Source of the DNA: WHSW01 sp963749365
GTDB lineage: Bacteria > Actinomycetota > Thermoleophilia > Solirubrobacterales > 70-9
Assembly (NCBI GenBank): GCA_963749365.1
Contig: CAVVME010000004.1
Location: forward strand, 558,001-622,000
DNA length: 64,000 nucleotides
Direction of reading: 5' to 3'
Notes under the pieces: generated by a model
What the model saw: only the letters and a program-made list of their open reading frames with translations
Database searches by the model: none
Told to the model about the DNA's origin: nothing
In this document: piece after piece, positions 44,282 through 52,015 of the stretch
Layout of the letters: each line of letters begins with the position of its first letter
Position numbering within the stretch: the stretch's first letter is position 1
Translations under genes and position numbers: made by a program

Positions 44282-45127
44282 ATGAACCCCGTCCAGCAAA
44301 CGACAATCCCAACCGCGGCGGTGCGAGGCACGTCGCTGGCGCGCGAGCGACGACGCGAGCTGCTGAAGCTGTTGCTGCTGGCGCGCGGGCTGGAGCGGAC
44401 GATCTCCGGCGCGCGCGGCGCCGCGCCGACCGCCGACCTCGGTGGTCGCGAGGCGGTCCTGACCGCGGTCGCCGCCTCGTCGGCGGCTGCGCCAAACGAC
44501 CGACTCGTCGCCCCTCATGCCTGGCTCGCCGCGCACTTGGCCTCGGGCGCCGGTCCCGCGGAGATCTTCGCCGCCCGCGCCCGAGGGCCGCGCGGCCGTC
44601 GGTCCGGGCGCCCGCTGTGGCCGGGGATCGGGCCGCAGAGCTCGACCGGGATCGGGGTCGGAATCGCGCTCGCGATCGCGCTCGGGCGATCCGGAGGCGC
44701 GAGCGACGCGGTCCTGGCGTTCGCCGATCGGCGCTGGGAGACCGACCAGGCGCACCTCGGTGCCCTCTCGCTGGCACGTGAGCTGGAGCTGCCGCTGGTC
44801 GTAGTCGCGATCGATCCCTCACGGGTACCCGACCGCGGCGATTGGGCCGTCGACCGGACCGACTTCGAGGCCGTCGTGGCGACGGTCACGACGGCGCTCG
44901 GCACTGCGCGCGAGCATCGCCGGCCGGCGCTGGTCGAGTGCGCCGCGGTCGCCGCGCCCGAGAGCGCCACCGCCGGTCGAATGTCGCGCTTCGCGGGCAA
45001 GGCGGATCCGGTCGCCGGCTACGAGCGGCGGTTGATGATCGGCGGCTTCTCGCGGACAGAGCTGGACGAGATCGAACGCGCTGCCGCCACCGAGCTCAGG
45101 CGAGCCCTGGGGGGCCGCGGCAGATGA
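44282..45127 (+). CDS. E1 alpha-like pseudo-enzyme, degenerate 2-oxoacid dehydrogenase
   Basis: A 281-residue protein; ATG 44282 is preferred because homology to E1a begins soon after. It aligns along the E1a at 46837 (LARERRRELLKLLLLARGLER against LTREDRRNLLRYMAMMRAAEE; DRLVAPHAWLAAHLASG against DRMCILHRDLGAHFVRG). The cofactor-binding segment has decayed: FGEGSTANG of the active copy is FADRRWETD here, and the HGHGAHDD loop is missing. It cannot bind thiamine diphosphate in the usual way. The frame is clean, codon use is like its neighbours and it couples to the next gene (ATGA), so it seems maintained as a protein of another function. Confidence 0.82.
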   Translation: MNPVQQTTIPTAAVRGTSLARERRRELLKLLLLARGLERTISGARGAAPTADLGGREAVLTAVAASSAAAPNDRLVAPHAWLAAHLASGAGPAEIFAARARGPRGRRSGRPLWPGIGPQSSTGIGVGIALAIALGRSGGASDAVLAFADRRWETDQAHLGALSLARELELPLVVVAIDPSRVPDRGDWAVDRTDFEAVVATVTTALGTAREHRRPALVECAAVAAPESATAGRMSRFAGKADPVAGYERRLMIGGFSRTELDEIERAAATELRRALGGRGR

Positions 45128-46086
45128 CGATCGCCGGCACCCAGATCAGCTTCGATGAGGCCGTGACCGAGGCCCTGCGACTCGAGATGCACCGGGACCC
45201 GGCGCTGGTCATGTTCACCGCCGCACCCGACGGAATCGCCGGTCGGTTGCTGGAGACGTTCGGCGCCGAGCGGGTCGTCGAGACGCACTCCGCGGGCGCC
45301 GCGCTGGTGCTCGCCGCCTGCGGGGCCGCGGAGGAAGGGCTGCGGCCGATCTGTGAGCTCGGCCCGGCCGACGCCGGCGCCGCGGCGCTCGATCAGATCG
45401 CCGAGCTGGCCGCGATCCACGCCGCCGACCTCGACACCGCCAGCCCGGTCACCGTGCGCCTCTCATGGGGGGATCCGCTGACCGCCGGTGGAGCCGCGGC
45501 GACGGATCCGCTCGCCTGGCTGCTCGGGGCGGAAGGGGTCAAGCTGGTGGCGCCGGCGACGGCGGCCGACGCGAAGGGACTGACCGTCGCCGCGGTCCGC
45601 GATCGGGACCCGGTATGCGTGCTCGAGCACGCATACGTGCGCGCCGAGGGCGGCCCGGTGCCCGAGGGCGCGCACCTGGTCTCGATCGGCAGCGCCCGCC
45701 TCGCCCGCGAAGGCGAGCGGATGACGATCGTCACCCACGGTGCCGGCGTCTCGGCGAGCGAGGCCGCGGCGGACCGGATCGACGACGGAGCTGCCGAGCT
45801 GATCGACCTGCGCACCCTGCAACCGCTCGACACCGACGCGGTCCTGACCAGCGTTCGCAAGACCGGCCGGGTCCTGTTCGCGGAGCCGGGCGGGGTCGCG
45901 AACCGCGTCACCTCGCAGCTCGTCTCGGCGATCTGGGAGCAGGCATTCGAGTACCTGGACGCGCCCCCGAGTCGGGTTCGGCTCTGCTCGCCCGACCGGG
46001 GGGGTCCACTCGCCGACGGCGGCCGAGTCTGGGAGAGCGACGTCGACGCGGTCGAGGAGATCAGCCGTGAGCTACTCGAGTACTGA
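45124..46086 (+). CDS. E1 beta-like pseudo-enzyme, degenerate 2-oxoacid dehydrogenase
   Basis: A 320-residue protein clearly related to E1b along its length (TFGAERVVETHSAGAALVLAACGAAEEGLRPICELG; VKLVAPATAADAKGLTVAAVRDRDPVCVLEH; LIDLRTLQPLDTDAVLTSVRKTGRVL). The cofactor-activating glutamate is gone (active copy LAENAIIG; here SAGAALVL) and the active-site PFHSQ is replaced by GAAAT. The C-terminal half, which makes subunit contacts, is best preserved. With the E1a-like gene it should form an inactive heterotetramer. The end overlaps the E2-like gene by 20 nt. Confidence 0.85.
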   Translation: MTIAGTQISFDEAVTEALRLEMHRDPALVMFTAAPDGIAGRLLETFGAERVVETHSAGAALVLAACGAAEEGLRPICELGPADAGAAALDQIAELAAIHAADLDTASPVTVRLSWGDPLTAGGAAATDPLAWLLGAEGVKLVAPATAADAKGLTVAAVRDRDPVCVLEHAYVRAEGGPVPEGAHLVSIGSARLAREGERMTIVTHGAGVSASEAAADRIDDGAAELIDLRTLQPLDTDAVLTSVRKTGRVLFAEPGGVANRVTSQLVSAIWEQAFEYLDAPPSRVRLCSPDRGGPLADGGRVWESDVDAVEEISRELLEY

Positions 46087-46639
46087 CGGGCAGACCCCGG
46101 GGACCGTCGAGGTGACGATGCCGGAGACCGGATCCCCGGACGGCGCATCCGTGCTCGCCTGGCTCAAGCAGCCGGGCGATCAGGTCGAGACCGAAGAGCC
46201 GATCTGCCTCGTCACCTGGGATGACGTCACCGCCGAGGTCGCCTCTCCGGCGACCGGGGTGATGCGGATGCTCGCCCTGGCGCCGGGCAACCGCGCGCTG
46301 TCCGGCGGATCGCTGGCGATCATCGACGTCGGGGTCGGCCCCCCTGCCGTCACCGGGGAGGAGTCCGCGATCGGGTCCCCGCCGAGCCGGCCGCCGCCGA
46401 TCGAGTCGCAACCTGCGATCGAGCAGACGCAGGCCGTCCCGGAGCACCTGCTTCGCGATGCCCCGGTCGCCGAGCCACGGCGGCGGGACCCGGGGGCCTT
46501 TCTCTCTCCGGCCGTGCGCAGCTTCCTCAGCGAGCACGCGCTCGATCCGAGCGAGATCGCCGGCAGCGGTCGCGACGGGCGGATCAGCCTCGATGATCTC
46601 CGGGCTCGGGACCGCGAGGGCCCCGAATCCGGGGGTTGA
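46067..46639 (+). CDS. E2-like protein without lipoyl lysine or catalytic domain
   Basis: A 190-residue protein from GTG. Residues about 14-90 form a lipoyl-like domain (EVTMPETGSPDGASVLAWLKQPGDQVETEEPICLVTWDDVTAEVASPATGVM); the lysine of the ETDK/TTDK hairpin is Asp here, so it cannot be lipoylated. After a Pro-rich linker there is a peripheral-subunit-binding domain (FLSPAVRSFLSEHALDPSEIAGSGRDGRISLDDL), which normally binds E1 or E3. There is no acyltransferase domain. It resembles a scaffold or adaptor that could tether the two pseudo-E1 subunits or compete for E3. Confidence 0.85.
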   Translation: MSYSSTDGQTPGTVEVTMPETGSPDGASVLAWLKQPGDQVETEEPICLVTWDDVTAEVASPATGVMRMLALAPGNRALSGGSLAIIDVGVGPPAVTGEESAIGSPPSRPPPIESQPAIEQTQAVPEHLLRDAPVAEPRRRDPGAFLSPAVRSFLSEHALDPSEIAGSGRDGRISLDDLRARDREGPESGG

Positions 46640-46663
46640 AACGTCGCCGATCGGGAATACAAT
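46636..46663 (+). promoter_or_regulatory. Candidate sigma-70-type promoter for the second dehydrogenase operon
   Basis: TTGAAA (46636-46641), a 16-bp spacer, then TACAAT (46658-46663), in the most AT-rich stretch for kilobases around. The -35 box overlaps the stop codon of the E2-like gene. Transcription would start near 46670, giving a leader of about 165 nt before the E1a start. Confidence 0.6.
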
Positions 46664-46711
46664 CGCTGTAGCGATTCGCACGAGCCAGCAGCCCGGGCGG
46701 ATCACGACATA

Positions 46712-46739
46712 GGGATCGAGGGCGGAACCCCTCGATCCC
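46712..46739 (+). promoter_or_regulatory. Leader hairpin upstream of the second E1 alpha gene
   Basis: GGGATCGAGGG (46712-46722) and CCCTCGATCCC (46729-46739) form an 11-bp perfect stem with a 6-nt loop. There is no U-run after it, so it is not a plain intrinsic terminator; it may be a regulatory or RNA-stabilising structure or an operator dyad. Confidence 0.55.
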
Positions 46740-46756
46740 ATCGTCCGTAGGCGCCG

Positions 46757-46809
46757 CGGAGGAGATCCCGAAGCGGCGAGGCCAGGCCGGCCCGGAGGAG
46801 ATCCCGAAG
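46757..46809 (+). repeat. 17-bp direct repeat in the leader
   Basis: CGGAGGAGATCCCGAAG occurs at 46757-46773 and again at 46793-46809, 36 bp apart start to start (about 3.5 helical turns). Each contains a Shine-Dalgarno-like GGAGGAG. Could be tandem protein-binding sites. Confidence 0.6.
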
Positions 46810-46836
46810 GATCGGCAAGACACGAAGGGCGGAGAG

Positions 46837-47952
46837 ATGGAACCAGGCCGAGGTAACGGCGCGGTTACCGACGACCGTGGACGCAGCGATGCAGCGGAGC
46901 AGACTGGTACGGCCGCGGCTGGCCTGACTCGCGAGGACAGGCGCAACCTGCTCCGGTACATGGCGATGATGCGCGCCGCGGAGGAGCGCGCGATCACCCT
47001 CTACCGGCAGGGAAAGGTGCCGGGCAGCTTCTACGACGGCTGCGGCCAGGAGGCGATCTCGGTCGGCTCGTCGTACGCGCTCGGGCCGCGCGACAGGATG
47101 TGCATCCTGCACCGCGACCTCGGCGCGCATTTCGTCCGCGGCGTGACCCCCGACCGCTATCTCGCCAACTACATGGGCCGATCCGGCGGCCTGACCGGCG
47201 GCAAGGACGGCAACATGCACTTCGGGGACCCGGAGCTGGGCTGCGTCGGGATGGTCTCGATGCTGCCGGACATGGCGCTGGTGGCGAGCGGGATGGCGCT
47301 CACGTTCAAGCTCCGCGGCGAGGCGCGCGTGGCGATGACCTACTTCGGCGAGGGCTCGACCGCGAACGGCCAGTGGCACGAGGCAATGAACCTCGCCGGC
47401 ATCCACCGGCTGCCGGTCGTCTTCGTGCTCGAGAACAACGGCTTCGCCTACTCGACGCCGAACGAGCTCGAGTTCGCGGTCGACCCGGTCGAGCGGGCGC
47501 GCGCCTACGGCTTCCCCGGGGTCAAGGTGGACGGCAACGACGTCGAGGCGGTGTTCGAGGCCTCGCGCGCAGCCGCGGCGAGAGCGCGCAGCGGCGACGG
47601 CCCGACCCTGATCGAGGGGCTGACGATGCGCATGCACGGCCACGGGGCCCATGACGACATGAGCTACGTGCCGGCCCAGATGCTCGAAGAGTGGTCGCGC
47701 CGAGACCCGATCGAGCGCTACGCGGAGCGCCTGGTCGCCGAGCATGGCTTCGAAGCGGCTGAGATCTCCGAGCTCCGAGCCGAGGTCGGCGGCTACGTCG
47801 AGGAGTGTGCGCAGAGGGCCCTGGACTCACCGCCGCCCGACCCCTCGACCGCCCGCGAGGGTGTCTTCGCCGACGCCGCCACGCCGCTCGGCGACGGGCG
47901 CGCACCGTGGTCGCATTGGGCCGAGCGAGCTCAGGCCGCGGAGGTTGCGTGA
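46837..47952 (+). CDS. 2-oxoacid dehydrogenase E1 alpha, second set (branched-chain type likely)
   Basis: A 371-residue E1a. The cofactor motif is YFGEGSTANGQWHEAMNLAGIHRLPVVFVLENN, with Glu in place of the usual GDG aspartate; the active-site loop is RMHGHGAHDDMSYV. GGKDGNMHFGD and MVSMLPDMALVASG are closer to branched-chain/acetoin E1a than to pdhA here. N-terminal residues 1-28 are an extension. Branched-chain specificity is inferred from the leucine/valine-type dehydrogenase gene at the end of the same operon. The stop overlaps the next start. Confidence 0.9.
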   Translation: MEPGRGNGAVTDDRGRSDAAEQTGTAAAGLTREDRRNLLRYMAMMRAAEERAITLYRQGKVPGSFYDGCGQEAISVGSSYALGPRDRMCILHRDLGAHFVRGVTPDRYLANYMGRSGGLTGGKDGNMHFGDPELGCVGMVSMLPDMALVASGMALTFKLRGEARVAMTYFGEGSTANGQWHEAMNLAGIHRLPVVFVLENNGFAYSTPNELEFAVDPVERARAYGFPGVKVDGNDVEAVFEASRAAAARARSGDGPTLIEGLTMRMHGHGAHDDMSYVPAQMLEEWSRRDPIERYAERLVAEHGFEAAEISELRAEVGGYVEECAQRALDSPPPDPSTAREGVFADAATPLGDGRAPWSHWAERAQAAEVA

Positions 47953-48917
47953 TGGGCGAGATGACCTATCTGGAGGCGATCTCCGACGGACTGCGCGAGG
48001 AGATGCGCCGCGACGAGGCGGTGGTCTGCCTCGGCCAGGACATCGGCGCCTTCGGCGGAGCGTTCAAGGTCACCGAGGGCTTATTCGAGGAGTTCGGCTC
48101 CGACCGGGTCCTCGACATGCCGCTGGCGGAGAACGCGATCATCGGGACCGCGGTCGGCGCCGCCGTCGAGGGGATGCGACCGGTCTGCGAGATGCAGTTC
48201 GCCGACTTCATCTCCTGTGGCTTCGACCAGCTCGTCAACGTGGCGGCCAAGCTGCACTACCGGCAGGGGATCGCGGTGCCGATCGTGGTCCGGCTGCCAT
48301 CGGGCGGCGGCTTCTCCGGCGGCCCGTTCCACTCCCAGAACCCCGAGGCCTGGTTCCTGCAGGCGCCGGGGCTGAAGGTGGTCGCGCCGGCGACAGCGGC
48401 CGACGCCAAGGGCCTGCTCGCGGCGGCGATCCGCGACCCGAACCCGGTCTGCTACCTCGAGCACAAGGGCCTCTACCGCCATGTCAAGGGCGAGGTGCCC
48501 GAGGGTGAACACGCCGTAGAGCTCGGCGAGGCGCGCGTGGCGCGAGAGGGCGAGGAGCTCTCGGTGATCGCCTACGGCTCCGCGGTGCACCTCGCGCTCG
48601 AGGCCGCCGAGGAGCTCGAGGAGTCGATCGAGGTCCTCGACCTGCGCTCGCTCTGCCCACTCGACCGCGGGGCGATCCTGGCGACCGCGCGCAAGACCGG
48701 CAAGGTCCTGGTCACCCATGAGGCGACGCAGTCCTGCGGGGTGGGCGCCGAGGTCGCCGCGCTGATCGCCGCCGAGGCCTTCGAGGCGCTCGACGGGCCG
48801 GTGCGACGGCTGACCGCTCCCGACGTCCCGATCCCGTTCAGCCCGCCGCTGGAGCAGGCGGTCCTGCCCCAGCTCGAGCAGATGAAGGAGGCCTGCCGTG
48901 ACCTCTTGGAGTACTAG
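47952..48917 (+). CDS. 2-oxoacid dehydrogenase E1 beta, second set
   Basis: A 321-residue E1b with intact catalytic features: CLGQDIGAFGGAFKVTEGLFEEFG, MPLAENAIIGTAVGAAVEG with the activating Glu, GGPFHSQNPEAWF with His-Ser, HKGLYR. It overlaps the E2 gene by 20 nt; the junction (LLEY plus stop, with the E2 start inside it) is the same as in the degenerate pair at 46067-46086. Confidence 0.95.
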   Translation: MGEMTYLEAISDGLREEMRRDEAVVCLGQDIGAFGGAFKVTEGLFEEFGSDRVLDMPLAENAIIGTAVGAAVEGMRPVCEMQFADFISCGFDQLVNVAAKLHYRQGIAVPIVVRLPSGGGFSGGPFHSQNPEAWFLQAPGLKVVAPATAADAKGLLAAAIRDPNPVCYLEHKGLYRHVKGEVPEGEHAVELGEARVAREGEELSVIAYGSAVHLALEAAEELEESIEVLDLRSLCPLDRGAILATARKTGKVLVTHEATQSCGVGAEVAALIAAEAFEALDGPVRRLTAPDVPIPFSPPLEQAVLPQLEQMKEACRDLLEY

Positions 48918-50154
48918 TCCCTCGACGGACCCGGCCGCCCCCGGACGCGAAGCGGAGGAGGCGGGCGGAACGTTGGTTGTCGTTGCGATGCCGCAGATGG
49001 GCGTTTCGGTGGCTGATGGCACGGTGCTCGAGTGGCGCAAGCAACCGGGTGACTGGGTCGAGGCCGACGAGACGATCGCCGACGTGACCACCGACAAGGT
49101 CGATGTCGAGATCCCCTCTCCCGCGAGCGGACGCCTCGCACGGATCGTCGCCGAGGCCGGCGAGACGGTGCCGGTGGGCGGCCCGATCGCCGAGATCGAC
49201 TCGACCGCGAAGCCGGGCCAGGTCCATCCCGACGAACACGAGCCCGCTCCGAGCGGCGAGCGGCGAGCGGCGAGCGGCGAGCCCCAAGGCGATCGCTCGG
49301 GCTTCTACTCACCCGTCGTGCGCCGGATCGCCGACAAGCACGAGATCGACCTCGAGCGGATCGAGGGGACCGGGATCGGCGGCCGGGTGCGCAAGCGAGA
49401 CGTGCTCGCGTTTCTCGAGTCGGACGGCCACGCCGAGATCGAACGCCCAGGGCCCAGCGCCGAGCGGCGAATCCCGATGTCGCCGATGCGCCAGGCGATC
49501 GCCCGGCACATGGTCGAGAGCCGCCGCACCGCGGCTCACTGCACGACGATCGTCGAGGTTGACATGTCGACGGTCGCTGCCCGGAGGGAGGCGCTGAAGG
49601 AGACGATGGCGCGCCGTGGCGTGCGGCTGACCTACCTCGCGTTCGTCGCCCGGGCGACGGTCGAAGCGCTGGCCGAGCACCCGGTGCTCAATGCCTCGGT
49701 CGAGGGAGAGGAGATCGTCTATCACGACGACATCAACCTCGGAATCGCCGTGGCGCTCGACGACGGCCTGATCGTGCCGGTGATCCCGCGCGCGCAGCGG
49801 CTCAGCCTCGAGGGTCTTGCCGTGGCGATCGCGGAGGTCGCCGAGCGGGCGCGTTCAAAGCGGCTCGAGCCCGACGAGGTCCACGGCGGCACGTTCACGA
49901 TCACCAACCCGGGGCAGTTCGGCGCCGTGCTGGCGACCCCGATCATCAACCAACCCCAGGTTGCGATCCTCGACCTCGAGGCGATCGTCAAGCGCCCGGT
50001 CGTGATCGAGACCGATGGCGGCGAGGACGCGGTTGCGGTCCGCCCGATGACCTACCTGCCGATGTCGTGGGATCACCGGGCGCTCGACGGCGCCCAGGCG
50101 GCCCGCTTCCTCTCGCGGGTCAAGCAGAGGCTCGAGGGCTGGGAGCGCGAGTGA
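48898..50154 (+). CDS. Dihydrolipoyl acyltransferase E2, second set
   Basis: A 418-residue E2 from GTG. A 25-residue N-terminal linker carries the palindromic repeat element. The lipoyl domain has the modified Lys in VTTDKVDVEIPSP; a linker with the ERRAASGE repeat is followed by the E3-binding domain (YSPVVRRIADKHEIDLERIEGTGIGGRVRKRDV) and the catalytic core ending SWDHRALDGAQAARFL, with the HxxxDG motif intact. It passes the acyl group to CoA. Overlaps the leucine-type dehydrogenase gene (TGATG). Confidence 0.93.
   Translation: MTSWSTSPSTDPAAPGREAEEAGGTLVVVAMPQMGVSVADGTVLEWRKQPGDWVEADETIADVTTDKVDVEIPSPASGRLARIVAEAGETVPVGGPIAEIDSTAKPGQVHPDEHEPAPSGERRAASGEPQGDRSGFYSPVVRRIADKHEIDLERIEGTGIGGRVRKRDVLAFLESDGHAEIERPGPSAERRIPMSPMRQAIARHMVESRRTAAHCTTIVEVDMSTVAARREALKETMARRGVRLTYLAFVARATVEALAEHPVLNASVEGEEIVYHDDINLGIAVALDDGLIVPVIPRAQRLSLEGLAVAIAEVAERARSKRLEPDEVHGGTFTITNPGQFGAVLATPIINQPQVAILDLEAIVKRPVVIETDGGEDAVAVRPMTYLPMSWDHRALDGAQAARFLSRVKQRLEGWERE
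48935..48968 (+). repeat. Palindromic repeat element, copy in second E2 gene
   Basis: Core GGACGCGAAGCGGAG (48943-48957) between arms CCGCCC (48935-48940) and GGGCGG (48963-48968). Lies in the N-terminal linker before the lipoyl domain. The flanking GGCGGAACGTTG is also matched near the purL linker (about 22135-22152). Confidence 0.65.
49251..49276 (+). repeat. Tandem GCGGCGAGC repeat in the E2 linker
   Basis: Three tandem copies of a nonamer GCGGCGAGC-type unit encode GERRAASGE between the lipoyl and E3-binding domains. The same unit occurs in the recQ linker (25946-26025). Confidence 0.6.
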
Positions 50155-51287
50155 TGGCGGTCGCGGTCACGAACCCGAGAACGGATACACGGAGCTCGAC
50201 CGCGACGGCAGGGCTCGCATCCGGAAACGGGCAGCGGACCGGCGTCGCGCCGGTGGAGTTCGAGCACGAGGAGCTGGTGATCCGACGTGGTGCTCGCAGC
50301 GGCGCCTATTGCATCGTCGCGATTCACTCGACCGCGCTCGGGCCGGCGCTCGGCGGCCTGCGGATGTGGCGTTACCGGGCGACGATCGACGGCGCTCGCG
50401 ATGCGCTTCGGCTGGCCCGCGGGATGACCGACAAGGCCGCGGCTGCGGGGCTCGACCTCGGTGGCGGCAAGGGGGTCGTCTGCGTTCCCCCCGGCGGGCT
50501 CGAGGGTGCCCGCCGCACGGCCGCGCTGCTCGATTTCGCCGATCTGGTCGAGTCCCTCGGCGGTCGCTACATCACCGCTGAGGACGTCGGCGTCTCACCG
50601 GCGGACCTGGTCGAGATCGCCGAGCGCACCGACCACGTCACCGGGTTGCCGGCCGAGCGCGGGGGCTCCGGCGACCCGAGCCCGATCACGGCGGTCGGGG
50701 TCGAGGCGGCGATCCGGGCCTGCCTGCAGGCTCGCTTCGGCAGCGGCGACCTGGTCGGCCGCAAGATCTCGGTGATCGGGCTCGGTCACGTCGGCGCCCG
50801 CCTCGCGCGGCGGCTGGCCACCGCCGGCTGCGAGCTGATCGTCTCCGACATCGCGCCCGGCAAGCGCGAGCTCGCCGCCGCGCTCGGCGCCGCCTGGGCC
50901 GACCCGGTCGAGGCCACGCTCGCCGAATGCGACGTGCTCGCCCCCTGCGCGCTCGGCGGCGCGATCTCAGCCGACTCGGTGGGCCGGATTCGCGCCTCGA
51001 TCGTCTGCGGATCGGCCAACAACCAGCTCGCCGACGAATCGCTCGCCGCCCGGCTGGCCGACCGCGGAGTTCTCTACGCCCCCGACTTCATCGCCAACGC
51101 CGGCGGCCTGATCAGCGTCTACCGCGACCTCAAGGGCTACTCCCGCGAACGCGCGCTCGAGCTCACCGGGGGGATCGAGGCCACCCTGGCCGGCGTCTTC
51201 GAGCTCGCCGATGCGCGCGGGACCACGCCCCTGGCAGCCGCTCGCGAACTCGCCCGCGAGCGCCTCGAGGGCGCTCTGCGAGACTGA
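50154..51287 (+). CDS. Leucine/valine-type amino acid dehydrogenase
   Basis: A 377-residue Glu/Leu/Phe/Val dehydrogenase from ATG 50154. Catalytic lysines are in GMTDKAAAAGLDLGGGKGVV, the NAD-binding domain has VIGLGHVGARLARRL, and GSANNQLAD and YAPDFIANAGGLI follow. It interconverts branched-chain amino acids and 2-oxoacids, the substrates of the preceding dehydrogenase complex, so the operon encodes a two-step route to branched-chain acyl-CoAs. N-terminal residues 1-35 are an extension. Confidence 0.9.
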   Translation: MAVAVTNPRTDTRSSTATAGLASGNGQRTGVAPVEFEHEELVIRRGARSGAYCIVAIHSTALGPALGGLRMWRYRATIDGARDALRLARGMTDKAAAAGLDLGGGKGVVCVPPGGLEGARRTAALLDFADLVESLGGRYITAEDVGVSPADLVEIAERTDHVTGLPAERGGSGDPSPITAVGVEAAIRACLQARFGSGDLVGRKISVIGLGHVGARLARRLATAGCELIVSDIAPGKRELAAALGAAWADPVEATLAECDVLAPCALGGAISADSVGRIRASIVCGSANNQLADESLAARLADRGVLYAPDFIANAGGLISVYRDLKGYSRERALELTGGIEATLAGVFELADARGTTPLAAARELARERLEGALRD

Positions 51288-51292
51288 GCCCG

Positions 51293-52015
51293 ATGGACGA
51301 TCTCTGGGTGGTGCGGGCCGGCACGGTTCCCTACCGGGAGGCGCTTGCGATCCAGTTGCGCCTCGCCGCGGCCCGCCAGCGGAGCGAGATCGGCGACGTC
51401 CTCGTCCTGCTCGAGCACCCGCCGGTCTACACCAAGGGTCGTCGCTCGACCGCGGCGGAGCTGCCGATGGGCGAGGACTGGTACCGAGCGCAGGGAATCG
51501 AGGTGACCGAGACCGACCGCGGCGGCCGGGTCACCTACCACGGCCCCGGGCAGCTCGTCGCCTATCCGATCGTCAGCCTGCGAGAGCTCGATCCCCCCGA
51601 CGACGTGCACAGGTTCGTCCGCGATCTGGAACGGGCGATCATCGCCGCGCTCGGCGATTGGGGCATCGCGGCCGGCCCGATCGCGGGCCTGACCGGGGTC
51701 TGGGTCGGCGACCGGCCGCCGCCCGAGGGCGAGGCCCGGAAGATCGGCTCGATCGGCATCCACGTGCGACGCGGGATCACCACCCACGGACTGGCGATCA
51801 ACGTCAACAACGACCTGCAGCCGTTCGAGTGGATCGTCCCCTGCGGGATCGACACCTGCCGGATGACGTCGCTGGCGCGCGAGTGCGGCGCCGAGCAGGA
51901 CCTGGCCGCCTTCGGCGCCGGGCTCGCCGACCGGTTGGCCGAGCTGCACGGCCGAACTGCAATCGATAGAGGCTGGGACGCGATCGCCGGGACGCTAGCG
52001 TTGGAGCCCGCATGA
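51293..52015 (+). CDS. lipB: Octanoyl-ACP:protein octanoyltransferase
   Basis: A 240-residue protein from ATG 51293. VLVLLEHPPVYTKGRRS, GGRVTYHGPGQLVAYPI, ARKIGSIGIHVRRGITTHG with the catalytic Lys, and VPCGIDTCRMTSL with the catalytic Cys. It puts octanoate on the lipoyl domains of E2. It sits next to its target genes and overlaps lipA (ATGA). Confidence 0.96.
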   Translation: MDDLWVVRAGTVPYREALAIQLRLAAARQRSEIGDVLVLLEHPPVYTKGRRSTAAELPMGEDWYRAQGIEVTETDRGGRVTYHGPGQLVAYPIVSLRELDPPDDVHRFVRDLERAIIAALGDWGIAAGPIAGLTGVWVGDRPPPEGEARKIGSIGIHVRRGITTHGLAINVNNDLQPFEWIVPCGIDTCRMTSLARECGAEQDLAAFGAGLADRLAELHGRTAIDRGWDAIAGTLALEPA

